64,000 bases of DNA from an uncultured Cohaesibacter sp. (GCF_963676485.1 NZ_OY781114.1:2389001-2453000); one strand, 5' to 3'. Shown: positions 17,651 through 26,941, counted from the stretch's first letter. Program-made: numbers and translations. The notes: generated by a model from the letters alone, not told the origin.

Positions 17651-18387
17651 GGGGTCTCCTCCAAGAGCATGGTCTTGAGCGTCGAGCGGATCTCGGCCAG
17701 AGCAGCTTCGGTCCGCTCGGCGCGGCGGGTGGTGATTGGAATGTCGGCGGTGATGCGACCAGGACCCCCCGCCATGACGAGGATGCGGTCGGCCAGTTGG
17801 GTAGCTTCATAAAGGTCGTGCGTAACCATCAGCACGGTGCGCGGTTCTGCGTCGAGCCTGGCGATGAGCCAGTCCTGCATTCGGAGCCGCGTGACGGCGT
17901 CGAGCGCAGAAAATGGTTCATCGAGCAGAAGCACCCGCGTGTCCTGTACGATGGTGCGCAGAAAGGCCGCACGTTGGCGCATGCCACCGGACAGCTGGTC
18001 GGGAAAGCTGTCTTCATGGCCGTGCAAGCCGAAGGTTTCAAACAAAGCGCGCACGCGGTCGTGGGCCTCGCGCGGGCGGACGCCGCGAATTTTGAGGCCG
18101 AGACTCGCGTTTTCGGTGATCGTGAGCCACGGAAACAGCGTGTCCTGCTGCGGCTGGTAGGCGATGTCAGAGTGGGGCGGCGCGATCTCGGCTCCGTTCA
18201 GGCGCGCCATACCCGTTGCGTTCAGTTCCGGTGCGAGGACACCCGAGAGCCATTTGACGACCGAGCTTTTCCCGCAGCCCGAAGGGCCGATCAGGCAGGT
18301 AAGCGAAGTGTCGGGCAGATCGAGAGAGAGGTCTTCGACCAGCTGTTTCCCACTCGCTTTGATGGTCAGGCCCTGCACCTCAAGCAT
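17647..18387 (-). CDS. thiZ: HMP/thiamine-precursor ABC transporter, ATPase subunit
   Basis: This is a 246-residue ABC ATPase. Walker A GPSGCGKSS is near residues 34-42, the signature LSGGMRQRAA near 129-138, Walker B VLLLDEPFSALD near 149-160, and the H-loop is in MVTHD near 184-188. It is of the nitrate/taurine/thiamine-precursor importer class. The start overlaps the permease by 8 bases and the end overlaps thiY, so all three are tightly coupled. It energises import across the inner membrane. Confidence 0.9.
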   Translation of the reverse strand: MLEVQGLTIKASGKQLVEDLSLDLPDTSLTCLIGPSGCGKSSVVKWLSGVLAPELNATGMARLNGAEIAPPHSDIAYQPQQDTLFPWLTITENASLGLKIRGVRPREAHDRVRALFETFGLHGHEDSFPDQLSGGMRQRAAFLRTIVQDTRVLLLDEPFSALDAVTRLRMQDWLIARLDAEPRTVLMVTHDLYEATQLADRILVMAGGPGRITADIPITTRRAERTEAALAEIRSTLKTMLLEETP

Positions 18388-19141
18388 GGGGCACCCTCCT
18401 GTATCTGCGTCCGGTGGCGCGTTCGACGATCCCGATCGCGACCAACAGGGCGAGCGTGAGGGTGGCCGAGATCACCACGGCGGCAAGGACAAGGTCGGCG
18501 CGGAAGTTGTTCTTGGCGGTCAGGATGTAGATGCCCAATCCCTGCCGCGCACCTGCGTATTCGGCAAAGATCGTCGCGACGATCGCGTAAGTGGCCGAGA
18601 TCCGCAGACCGGAAAAGAACTGCGCGCGGGCCGAGGGCAAAGTGGCACAGCGAAAAACCTCCCACCGGGTCGCACCCATCGAGACGAGTTGATCGCGGAA
18701 GGCGCGCGGCTGGCTCGCGTAGCCGGACATCAGGCTTACGACCATCGGGAAGAAGGTGACGAGGATGACGAGCAGAACCTTGGGCAGGAGGCCGAAGCCG
18801 AACCACAGCACCATGAGTGGGGCAAGCGCGACGATGGGCACCGTCTGGCTCGCGACCAACAGGGGCATCATGCCTCGCCGAAGCCAGAGCGCGAAATGCA
18901 GCGTCACCGAGACGGCGAAAGCGAAAAGGATCGACAGGCTGAACCCCACACTCGCCACACCGATGGTGGCGAGCGCGTGGCGGGCGATGTCGGACCGTTC
19001 GACCCAGAGGCCGTTCGCCACGTCGCTGGGCGCAGGCAGGATCAGCGGCGACGCGCCCGAGACGGCCGCGTAGACCTCCCAGCCCGCAACAAAGAGGATC
19101 GCCAGCACCATGGCTGGATAGATATATCGCAGATACAACAT
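18380..19141 (-). CDS. thiX: HMP/thiamine-precursor ABC transporter, permease subunit
   Basis: This is a 253-residue inner-membrane protein of the BPD_transp_1 type with about six helices. The cytoplasmic EAA loop is recognisable (SMGATRWEVFRCATLPSA, near 160-177). It pairs with the overlapping ATPase and the ThiY-like binding protein. It is part of the riboswitch-controlled operon starting with the YkoF-like gene 40 bases upstream. Confidence 0.9.
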   Translation of the reverse strand: MLYLRYIYPAMVLAILFVAGWEVYAAVSGASPLILPAPSDVANGLWVERSDIARHALATIGVASVGFSLSILFAFAVSVTLHFALWLRRGMMPLLVASQTVPIVALAPLMVLWFGFGLLPKVLLVILVTFFPMVVSLMSGYASQPRAFRDQLVSMGATRWEVFRCATLPSARAQFFSGLRISATYAIVATIFAEYAGARQGLGIYILTAKNNFRADLVLAAVVISATLTLALLVAIGIVERATGRRYRRVPHA

Positions 19142-19181
19142 GAGACACAGGGCACAGGCGAGGACTGCCTGCGCGGACCCC

Positions 19182-19793
19182 TCAGCCGAGGCTGGGGCTG
19201 TTGGCTGATGTGGTCATATCGATGGTCACGTGCCCTTCTTCGGGGCCGAACCGGATGAACGCCTGCCGGAGCGTTTCGAACACCGGTCCCGCATCGCCTC
19301 GCAACCGCGTGCAGAAGTTCTTGGACTTGTGGAACGTGCCGCTCGATTTCAGGAATTCGATGCAGCCCCAGATTTCGTCCATGTGGTCGCCTTCGCCCAT
19401 GACGTAGAGCGAAAATTGCAGGTCGATCTCGACACCAAGTGTCGGGGCTTTGCTTACGGCGTCGGCGGCCAGAGCCTGACGCGCAGCGAGCGGCTCTTCG
19501 TCCGAACGGTCAAGTTCCTGATAGTGGCAGCTCGGATCGTCTGGCTCGCCGGGGCAGCCGCGCGACAAGGTGACGTGCATGGTCACGTGCTCGGGCCGTT
19601 TGGCCGCAGCTGCGAACAGATCGCGGATCGCGTCGAGCAGGGGCTCGGGCGCTCCGACCATGAGCGTCGACATGTCGTCGGTCTCGATCCTGAGGTCGTC
19701 TTTATAAGGGGGAAGGGCGTCGAGCCCCGACGTGATGACCGTCACGAAATCGGACGTCATCGGATATAGCGACACTTGCGCGCCTACATACAT
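19182..19793 (-). CDS. YkoF-family thiamine/HMP-binding protein
   Basis: The 203-residue protein starts MYVGAQVSLYPM and has two similar halves, each opening with a strand segment of the QVSLYPM / QFSLYVMG kind, as in YkoF, which binds thiamine or its pyrimidine precursor in two ferredoxin-like repeats. It is the first gene after the TPP riboswitch and is followed by the permease, ATPase and binding protein. It probably buffers or delivers the imported pyrimidine in the cytoplasm. Confidence 0.85.
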   Translation of the reverse strand: MYVGAQVSLYPMTSDFVTVITSGLDALPPYKDDLRIETDDMSTLMVGAPEPLLDAIRDLFAAAAKRPEHVTMHVTLSRGCPGEPDDPSCHYQELDRSDEEPLAARQALAADAVSKAPTLGVEIDLQFSLYVMGEGDHMDEIWGCIEFLKSSGTFHKSKNFCTRLRGDAGPVFETLRQAFIRFGPEEGHVTIDMTTSANSPSLG

Positions 19794-19801
19794 GATAGAA
19801 C

Positions 19802-19884
19802 CTCGCTCCGCTGGTATTATCCAGATCAGCTGTGAAGGGTTCGCGCTGGATGGCGCATCTCAGCCCCGTTAGGAGCACCCCTGA
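19802..19884 (-). promoter_or_regulatory. TPP riboswitch (THI element)
   Basis: On the minus strand, 9 bases before the YkoF-family ATG, the conserved THI-box landmarks appear in order: GGGGTGC, CGGGGCTGAGA, then AACCCTT and GCTGATCTGGATAATACC, then AGCGAGG. This is a TPP-sensing aptamer. Because it ends so close to the start codon it most likely controls translation initiation, although termination cannot be excluded. It ties the operon to thiamine status. Confidence 0.95.
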
Positions 19885-20088
19885 TTATTTTCGGGTAATT
19901 TGCGCCCGGCGGGTCGGATTGTCAACCAGCCGGTCGTCAATTGTTCAATCCAGTGCTGTTCTTCATGTTTCACTCGGCCGAAGGTCGGAGCGTCCGCCAT
20001 CCTGCCGTTCGAACAAACCGCAGCATTTGCAGCGACCAGATGAACGGAGGGCGGACTAAAGCGGACATCCGTTGAACGTCGAGGTTAT

Positions 20089-20610
20089 TTATTCAGGCAG
20101 AGAGGTCGTCTGGTTCGAAGGCTTCTTTGTTCGCTTGTAGAAGATATCTTGCCCAACCTGATGGGTTTGCTGGAAATCAAGCCTTTGGAGCAAGGTCTTG
20201 GAGCGCGTGTTTTCCGCGTCGGTATCCGCAACAATCTCGAGCACCAGCGGGTGAGCTTCAAGTTCTGCAATCGTCAGAACGCAGGCCGCATGGGCAACAG
20301 ATCGTCCCCAAACCTTGGGCGTCAAGACGTAAGCCAAGCTCGCTATGCCGCTAGCATCAATTGTCGCTTGGGTATAGCCGACCACGGCGTCCCCTTCGAA
20401 GACTGTCCAATTCAACCAAGTTTGCCCGGTGTCTACTGGTGCGTCCTTACTGAGCCTTACAAGGCGGTCCCTTAAGGCTTGGATGGAAATCGGCGGCTCC
20501 TCATCAAGGAAAGCGTATATTCTTGGATCCCGGAGTGCATCATATAGACCAGCCGCGTGGGCTGGATCCTGAGGCTCAATTGTGATCGAAGTTGGACTGG
20601 GCATACTCAT
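20089..20610 (-). CDS. GNAT-family N-acetyltransferase
   Basis: The 173-residue protein follows the RimJ/RimL-like GNAT pattern: an acidic N-terminal region, the central strand TWLNWTVFEGDAVVGYTQAT near 83-102, the acetyl-CoA segment VWGRSVAHAACVLTI (a weak R/Q-x-x-G loop), and DTDAENTRSKTLLQRLDF near 147-164. The acetyl-CoA loop lacks the canonical GxG/A, so activity is less certain. No clear ribosome-binding site is seen before either ATG (20610 or 20604). A single gene. Confidence 0.75.
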   Translation of the reverse strand: MSMPSPTSITIEPQDPAHAAGLYDALRDPRIYAFLDEEPPISIQALRDRLVRLSKDAPVDTGQTWLNWTVFEGDAVVGYTQATIDASGIASLAYVLTPKVWGRSVAHAACVLTIAELEAHPLVLEIVADTDAENTRSKTLLQRLDFQQTHQVGQDIFYKRTKKPSNQTTSLPE

Positions 20611-20778
20611 TGGGTCAATTATATCTGATATGTGCGCGCTCGGCTTTATCTGTCGTAAAGAACCTTCGAGCAGCTCTTGAACGCATCACCAAGTTAAGAT
20701 GGATATCCATGTTCTTGCCTCGCATTCACGAACGAAGCGGACGTTGCTTTTGGGAGGCTAGCGCGCTATCAAACTTAT

Positions 20779-21333
20779 ATGAAATTTCAGAATAATTGCG
20801 ATTGCCTGCCGCCGGATATTGCCATTCGCGTGGCATGCCGACAAGACATCGGATCTGCTTTGGTCAATCTGTTGGACGACAGTTTCCCCGAAACGTTCGA
20901 TGGTCGCACCTTTTACAAACAACAACCCCATCATCGGCTTCTTGCGTTCGAACAGGATCGCCTTGTTGGCCACGCCGGACTTGATCTTCGTGTAATCACA
21001 GTAGCCGGGAAGCTCTATGAGATCGTGGGTATCATCGACCTGTGTGTCGCTGCCGATCGACGGGGCCTGGGAGTTGGAACCGCCCTCATCCGGGCGTCTG
21101 AAGCATTCGATGTTGGGCGCGACTTTTCTTTGCTCTTCGCGGACGATCATCGCGTTTACGAGGCCAATGGCTATCGGAGGATAGTGCCTGCACATACGCG
21201 TTGGTTTGCAATCGACGAGCTTCGTAGCCACTCCGTCATAGAGCGTGATCTGAGTGATTGCTTTATGGCCAAGTCTTTGGGAACGATGCCATGGCCGAGC
21301 GGAGACATCGATCTTCTGGGCTACTTGTTCTAG
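20779..21333 (+). CDS. GNAT-family N-acetyltransferase (NodA/aminoglycoside-type)
   Basis: The 184-residue protein has a clear acetyl-CoA loop, DRRGLGVGTALIRASE near residues 94-109, preceded by the strand EIVGIIDLCVAA. The FADDHRVYEANGYRRI segment near 134-149 is the typical C-terminal GNAT region. The pattern resembles NodA-like and small-molecule acetyltransferases. Divergent from the GNAT gene at 20089, with which it shares no close sequence. The acceptor is unknown. Confidence 0.82.
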   Translation: MKFQNNCDCLPPDIAIRVACRQDIGSALVNLLDDSFPETFDGRTFYKQQPHHRLLAFEQDRLVGHAGLDLRVITVAGKLYEIVGIIDLCVAADRRGLGVGTALIRASEAFDVGRDFSLLFADDHRVYEANGYRRIVPAHTRWFAIDELRSHSVIERDLSDCFMAKSLGTMPWPSGDIDLLGYLF

Positions 21334-21516
21334 ATTAACTCAGGGGTTAAATCAGCCTGATGCTGTCCCTTTGAGCGTGTTTATCTGGTAATTTTGAGAC
21401 AAAACAATCTGAGATTGCATTGTGTCCGCAAAAATATCTGCCCGCCAGTGAAGATTGTGCCTTTGTTCATCAATACACGATATTACAAACCAATATTCGT
21501 GTAAGGATTTTCTTCT

Positions 21517-22740
21517 ATGTTCAAAGGCACTCTTGCTCAGGAACATCTGTATACGCAAACCGATGCGGAGTTGGCACAGACTGGATTGTCTCTCCAGTTT
21601 GATACCGAGCTTGAAACTCAGTATCAAGAGAGCATCAACACATTGCGGAACAAGCAGTTTGTGTTGGTGACACTGATCTCTCTTCTGATTTTTGAAGCGA
21701 TCTGTATCGGCATTGTTGCCAAGGGGGAAGTCCCTTCGCAGCTTGCCGGAGCCTTTCTCTGGACCTCTCATCTTTTGGTCGTGGTGCCCACCTCACTGGC
21801 CACGGCATTGATCCACTTCTTTCCGCAGAAAAAAACACGGCGAGAGCTTGTCTTCACCGTGCTGTGTTTGCTTGTTTCTCTTATGCCTGCGGTCAATCAC
21901 AACTATCTTGCGAGTGATGGCGCTATCGGGATTTATTTTGGGCAAGTGCTGGCGATCATCGTTTTCAATATAGCGTTCCCTATGACCTTCCGATACACGG
22001 CGATTGCGTCCGCTTTGACGACAAGTATCTTGTCTCTCTCTGCGCTTATGTTTCTGGATGCATCGTGGCGCACCACTTCAGCGATTATAGAGACATATTT
22101 TGCAGCAATGATCTTTTCCCTGCTCGCCAGTTACCGAATTGAGAAGTCAGAGCGAAACAGCTATCTCCTTATGCTACGTGAAAGCATTCGCAACTTGGTT
22201 ATCCAACAGCAGGCGGAAGAACTTGCGCTATTGTCGCAGACAGATCCTCTGACAGAACTGCCAAATCGCCGCGCCTTTGATCTCCGCCTTGACACTGAAA
22301 TCCAGAAAGCCAAAAACGAGAAAACTCCTGTCTCGGTCTTGATGATCGATATCGACCATTTCAAAGATTATAATGACTATTATGGACATCCAGCCGGTGA
22401 CGCTTGTCTCAAGCAGGTAGCCGATGCGATCAAGGAAGCTTGTGGAGAGGGGTTTGCGGCCCGGATAGGCGGTGAGGAATTTGCTGTCATTTTAGCGAAT
22501 TCCGATGAAAAGCAAGCCGAAGCGGTAGCCAATCACGTATGTGGGACTATTTTTTCTCGCGGCATCGAACATAAAAAGTCCAGCACGGCGCATGTTGTTA
22601 CCGCAAGCATAGGGGCTGCGACCCAGAACGATGTTACGACTTTGGACGCCAAGAGCCTCTTGATCGATGCCGATAGTGCGCTCTATTTTGGCAAGAGAAA
22701 TGGCCGCAACATGGTCAATGCCAAGCAAAATGCGGCTTGA
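21517..22740 (+). CDS. Membrane diguanylate cyclase (GGDEF)
   Basis: The 407-residue protein has about five to six membrane helices (roughly residues 45-205), a short coiled linker, and a complete GGDEF domain (about 240-400) starting LLSQTDPLTELPNRRAF. The catalytic motif is GGEEF near residue 317, an active variant, in the context RIGGEEFAVIL. The DIDHFKDYNDYYGHPAGD segment carries the metal/GTP-binding residues. It should make cyclic di-GMP from two GTP at the inner membrane. I see no RxxD inhibitory site at the usual position before GGEEF. Confidence 0.9.
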   Translation: MFKGTLAQEHLYTQTDAELAQTGLSLQFDTELETQYQESINTLRNKQFVLVTLISLLIFEAICIGIVAKGEVPSQLAGAFLWTSHLLVVVPTSLATALIHFFPQKKTRRELVFTVLCLLVSLMPAVNHNYLASDGAIGIYFGQVLAIIVFNIAFPMTFRYTAIASALTTSILSLSALMFLDASWRTTSAIIETYFAAMIFSLLASYRIEKSERNSYLLMLRESIRNLVIQQQAEELALLSQTDPLTELPNRRAFDLRLDTEIQKAKNEKTPVSVLMIDIDHFKDYNDYYGHPAGDACLKQVADAIKEACGEGFAARIGGEEFAVILANSDEKQAEAVANHVCGTIFSRGIEHKKSSTAHVVTASIGAATQNDVTTLDAKSLLIDADSALYFGKRNGRNMVNAKQNAA

Positions 22741-22924
22741 GTGACTTTGCCGAGACCTCGTGCCAACTTGTTTAGTGAAACCAATGAAAACAGTCATTGA
22801 GGCGCACTGTTTTGCAATCTCGGCCCATGGCAAGCGCGCGCTGCTTGATCGGTTTAACAACGCCGCTTCCCTATTGCCGCCATTCGAACGAAGCGCAGCA
22901 TTGTCGGACTTCCCTTCTTCCAGA

Positions 22925-23004
22925 CAGCATCCAGGCCTTCGTTGGGCCAATTGCCAGTATCCAGGCTTTTCGGCATAATTGGGGTCCCTTTAACTGGATG
23001 CTGG
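22925..23004. repeat. Three related 10-11 bp sites upstream of the stand-alone recombinase
   Basis: CAGCATCCAG (22925-22934) and CCAGTATCCAG (22954-22964) point one way. CTGGATGCTGG (22994-23004), the exact complement of the first over 10 bases and of the second with one mismatch, points the other way. They lie in the 110 bases before the recombinase start and could be recombinase-binding or recombination sites. The stretch 22741-22924 otherwise holds no gene. Confidence 0.5.
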
Positions 23005-23033
23005 GTGGGAGGGCAAGGTAAGGAGGAATTGCC

Positions 23034-23687
23034 GTGTCTTCTTTCAATTTGCCGATGGTCGTCCCTGCCAAACATGCTTGGAATCATGGCAGGATCATTG
23101 GACAGAAGCGCCCGCTTTTGCCAAAACATGTCTGGGCAATTCGCGTCAGGCTTGAACTGGCTGGCGCAACCCGTGATCTGGCTCTTTTCAATCTGGCAAT
23201 TGACAGCAAACTACGAGGTTGCGATCTTGTTCGTCTCAAAGTTTCAGACGTCTTCGCTACTGGTACGATCAAGGAGCGTGTCTCTATCCTACAAAGCAAG
23301 ACGGGTAAGCCTGTTCGTTTCGAGATCACCGAGGGCACGCGGAAATCACTGAAGGAATGGATAAATCATCCTCTGATGATCGGACACGCCTATCTCTGGC
23401 CTGGGCGTTTCCATGATCGGCCACATATTTCAACACGCCAATATGCACGGCTTCTGAAAGAATGGGTACAATCCATAGGTCTTGAGCCCAGCGCTTATGG
23501 AACGCATTCAATGAGACGAACCAAGGTTGCCCAAATCTACAAGAAAACAGGGAACCTGAGAGCAGTCCAGCTCTTGCTTGGCCACACCAAGATGGATAGC
23601 ACGGTTCGATATCTTGGGGTCGAACTCCGCTTGGAACCGAGCCTTGAGAAACACCGCAATGCGCTCATTGAACTTGCCAGTCGATGA
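23034..23687 (+). CDS. Stand-alone tyrosine recombinase (catalytic domain only)
   Basis: The 217-residue protein begins at a GTG preceded by AAGGAGGAATTGCC. It lacks the N-terminal core-binding domain of phage integrases but has the full catalytic set: R61 (KLRGCDL), K89, H158-R161 (HSMRR), H184 (LLGHT) and nucleophile Y193 (VRYLG). Similar short recombinases occur as scattered copies in alphaproteobacterial genomes. Its stop overlaps the ATG of a truncated Doc-toxin gene (ATGA). Whether it moves DNA or inverts a segment cannot be told; paired sites lie just upstream. Confidence 0.88.
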   Translation: MSSFNLPMVVPAKHAWNHGRIIGQKRPLLPKHVWAIRVRLELAGATRDLALFNLAIDSKLRGCDLVRLKVSDVFATGTIKERVSILQSKTGKPVRFEITEGTRKSLKEWINHPLMIGHAYLWPGRFHDRPHISTRQYARLLKEWVQSIGLEPSAYGTHSMRRTKVAQIYKKTGNLRAVQLLLGHTKMDSTVRYLGVELRLEPSLEKHRNALIELASR

Positions 23688-24007
23688 ATGAGCCAAAGTG
23701 GAATTCTGAAGACCTTGTTGCAAGTCTGCATGAGTGCGTGATCGATATTGGAGGAGGAGTTCAGGGTATAAGGGAGGGACGAGGGCTATTGAACTCAGCC
23801 CTTGTCCTGCCTCAGAACCTTCACGCCTATGGAGACGTGAATTACTTTCGGCGCGCGGCAAGCTATGCCGAAGGTATCGCCCGCAATCATCCCTTTGTTG
23901 ATGGCAACAAACGAACTGCGTTTCAATGGCGGCCCACAGAACGTCCAGCCGGAACCTCCTGCACTCTGGCTATCCTGCGGGATGCTTCCGCCGAGTCTAT
24001 AAGCTGA
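23684..24007 (+). pseudogene. Truncated Doc/Fic-type toxin
   Basis: The frame starts within the recombinase stop codon and reads a Doc-family protein through residue ~80, including the active motif HPFVDGNKRTAF (H69-F80). After this the sequence turns into unrelated arginine/proline-rich translation and stops, so the C-terminal helices of the Fic fold are missing. No antitoxin gene precedes it; the recombinase gene occupies that position. The base composition of 24010-24180 is more GC-rich, which suggests a junction with foreign DNA. Confidence 0.75.
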
Positions 24008-24181
24008 GGCGATGCGGTACGGGGCCCCGTCGGTTACGGTGCGGATTCATGCATCCCGGGACCAAGAAATCCGGCGATCGGGAGGGGAGATCTCGCGGGC
24101 TAGAGTGGGCGCGCATACCTCGGAGGCGTCTTCGGCGTAGCCGCCCCAAGCTTCCTCAGCCAATTGCATAAGCCCTATCAT

Positions 24182-26713
24182 CTAGAACTTGATCTTTAGG
24201 CCTGCGTTGCCTGAATAGTCCCAAGTCGAATTGGTGTAGGCACCAGCATTTGCCCCGGCGAAAAAGGTCATTTGCGAACTAATATTCAATTCGGTGTTGA
24301 TTCCGAGTTTTCCGCCAATCACGTTTCGGTCATCAGCCGTAGCAATCGTAAAGTCAGTGCCTTGCAACGAGGCATTAATAGCGGAATCGCTCAGATTGTA
24401 GATATCTAGCACGCTTCCCACAAAAGATAAGCTCGCTTGCTGGCCGTTGGCAAACCGATGTTGTTTGGTCAGTTTCACTTCGAGCGCCGCCTGCACAGAA
24501 TCTGTCGTGCGGCTATCATAGGTGATATTTTGCGAAGACCCATGCTCGCTATAACCCTCAAAGAAGCCATGCGTGTAGCGAAACACCCCTTTGGGGGTTA
24601 GGGTCCACCCCATGGGTAAGCCGTAGGCTCTCGATATGGCCAGTTCGGGCGAGACAAACCAGCCATCAAATTTGCCTTTCGCGGTTTCAGCCCGCAAATT
24701 GATCTGGCGATCAGCCTCTGAGGAGATACCTCCGGCAATGAGGGAAGAATCAAAATCATAGTCACCAAAGCTTTGGCGCGCATATAGCCCCCCAAAGGCT
24801 GTGTCGCCAGTTACCTTTGATGTGTCGTCGTTCGTCTGATTGCTGGATCTCCCTAAGCCCGCCATGACGCCGAAGCGGCCTTGATCAAAGGCATGATCGA
24901 AGCCTAAGGCAAGTCCATAATGGCCTGCGGTGGTATCCGCACTGGTGTCGAAACTCTGACCGCCAAAGGCACGCATCCAGAACATATTTCCATAGGCGTC
25001 AAGAGCGACGCCATCACCAACCATTGTAGCAATGGCATTCTCAGCTTCGACGTTTTTCTTATTTGCGGTATATCCTAGAGCAATATTCGAGCCATTCTCT
25101 CTATAGACCGGACCGTTTCGATCAATGTCAATGGAAAGGATATCGGTCATCACCGTACTAGCGGATGATGTGATTGTCTGTGTTGTTGTGAACATCGAAG
25201 CGCTTGCACCAGCTTCGACGACATTGATTGCGCCAGAACTGGAGGCGGCCGTGCTATAGATCACCTGCTGCTTGTTGCTATCGAGTTGTACAGTGTTTTT
25301 ATCAGCGAGATATCGCGCCACAGGAATAGAATAGCTGCCAGCACCAAAGCCGGTGGTGTTGTTGATAGTGTTGTTAAAATCAACCAAGCCATTAAAGCTC
25401 GCAGAAGACTCAATATTGAGGCGATTACCACCGGCATTATAATAGATGGAAGCAGTACTGCCTGAAATTTTCCCCGATGTCGTAATGGTGTTGCTCGATC
25501 CCTCAAACCTGACCCCGTAGCTGCCGCCTTGAATGGTTCCGCTGTTGGTGAGGCTTCCCCCTTTAAGATTTACGCCAAAGTCACCCGTCACAGAGATTGT
25601 TCCTCTGTTGGCGATCTTGACGCTGCCGATAGGGGCATCTGCATCGATACCGTTGAGGCCGATGACGGAGCCTGCATTGGCAATGCTGATGTTGCCATTA
25701 TCTGCAATGCCGCTAATGGCGGTTGCGTCGGGCGCATTGACTACACCTTTAGAAGTGTTTGTGACGTAGACATTTCCGCTTGTGTCAGCATAAGCCTGAA
25801 TGCCGTCGTGGCCGGTACCAATGTCGGTATGGGATGTATCATCATAGGCATTTAACGTGCCCGAGTTGACCACGGTCACATCAGAAGAGGTGCTCCAAGC
25901 CTGTAACGCAAAATCATCATGCGCTGTCACGGTTCCAGAATTGGTAATTTTGGTCGCGCCATTGGCAGACCAAGCCACAACACCTTGCCGCGTTGTGGTC
26001 GTTACAGTTCCGGAGTTTGTGATTTCCGAGAGGCCTTGATAGTTGATAGCTCGGATGCCCGCGGTGTTGGCGTTTACCGTGCCTGCGTTGGTGATCGACA
26101 CAACCACAGGCGAAGATGCCACGTTGTTTTTCCCACCGTCGCCGTACAGACCGCGATCATCTGTCGACGTCACGACGCCATAATTGACTAGATCAACATT
26201 ACCCATGTTTGTGACCAGAGTAATGCCCGGTCCTCCGGTCGCTTGCACCGTTGCATGGTTTTCGATAGCTAGGTCACCGGACACATCGTTGCGGAGCCAC
26301 ACAGCTCCGAAGCCTCCGACCGACGTTGCCGAGACGTTGGACCCGAGATAGACATCAAGATCATGCTCCGGCGCGGATGTCTGCGAGTAAATAGCGCTGT
26401 AGGTCGGATTGCTAACGATTGTATTGCCAATCACCCTTAGGCTTTGGGACGTTGGGGTGATTGCGTTATTCTCGGGCTTAAATTCAATAAATATTGTCGT
26501 CTCGCTGTCGACGATGATGGATGAAGCACCCGAGCCGGTCGTATATTGAATGCTGCTAGCATCACAGTTGCCTGAAGCGATGGTGCCTGTTGTGACACAG
26601 CTCGCTTGAGCACTGGTATGGGTAAGGGCTAGTGCGATTGTTGCTCCGGATAATAGCGCAATTTGAGATGTCGGGATGATGCGACAAGCCTTGGAAGCTT
26701 TTGAAAACAACAT
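24182..26713 (-). CDS. Type V autotransporter (AT-barrel outer-membrane protein)
   Basis: The 843-residue protein has an extended signal peptide (about 1-37). The passenger of about 520 residues is rich in N, T, S and G with many 'NSGTV' and 'ITNAGTV' type strands, as expected for a beta-helix. The C-terminal autotransporter barrel (about 570-843) begins near NMFWMRAFGGQSFD and ends in a phenylalanine (GLKIKF), the BAM recognition signal. The passenger would be displayed at the cell surface as an adhesin or similar factor. It is transcribed away from the LuxR-type gene, which may regulate it. Confidence 0.9.
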   Translation of the reverse strand: MLFSKASKACRIIPTSQIALLSGATIALALTHTSAQASCVTTGTIASGNCDASSIQYTTGSGASSIIVDSETTIFIEFKPENNAITPTSQSLRVIGNTIVSNPTYSAIYSQTSAPEHDLDVYLGSNVSATSVGGFGAVWLRNDVSGDLAIENHATVQATGGPGITLVTNMGNVDLVNYGVVTSTDDRGLYGDGGKNNVASSPVVVSITNAGTVNANTAGIRAINYQGLSEITNSGTVTTTTRQGVVAWSANGATKITNSGTVTAHDDFALQAWSTSSDVTVVNSGTLNAYDDTSHTDIGTGHDGIQAYADTSGNVYVTNTSKGVVNAPDATAISGIADNGNISIANAGSVIGLNGIDADAPIGSVKIANRGTISVTGDFGVNLKGGSLTNSGTIQGGSYGVRFEGSSNTITTSGKISGSTASIYYNAGGNRLNIESSASFNGLVDFNNTINNTTGFGAGSYSIPVARYLADKNTVQLDSNKQQVIYSTAASSSGAINVVEAGASASMFTTTQTITSSASTVMTDILSIDIDRNGPVYRENGSNIALGYTANKKNVEAENAIATMVGDGVALDAYGNMFWMRAFGGQSFDTSADTTAGHYGLALGFDHAFDQGRFGVMAGLGRSSNQTNDDTSKVTGDTAFGGLYARQSFGDYDFDSSLIAGGISSEADRQINLRAETAKGKFDGWFVSPELAISRAYGLPMGWTLTPKGVFRYTHGFFEGYSEHGSSQNITYDSRTTDSVQAALEVKLTKQHRFANGQQASLSFVGSVLDIYNLSDSAINASLQGTDFTIATADDRNVIGGKLGINTELNISSQMTFFAGANAGAYTNSTWDYSGNAGLKIKF

Positions 26714-26920
26714 GATTGCCCTTGGTGTTGGTTAAAGTCCATGCCCATTTGATGACATGGAGGCGTCTTAGTCGCGTTGTCGAAAGAACCCAATTGAGCG
26801 TGATAGTCTACTTACGCGCAGCACGTTTTCTGCAATACGCTTGAATGCAAGATGCCCAATTTCCGTCCTTTTGAAGTGCAACCGACTACGCATAGAACGA
26901 TTCTATTTCAACTTGGATTA

Positions 26921-26941
26921 TCGGTGGTACTGGATCACCGA
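26921..26941. promoter_or_regulatory. Inverted repeat in the autotransporter/LuxR intergenic region
   Basis: TCGGTG and CACCGA form a perfect 6-bp inverted repeat with a 9-base spacer, 55 bases before the LuxR gene and close to a TATAAA sequence (26949-26954). It does not match the classical lux box (ACCTG...CAGGT). It may be an operator. The remaining intergenic DNA, 26714-26995, shows nothing else I can name. Confidence 0.4.
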
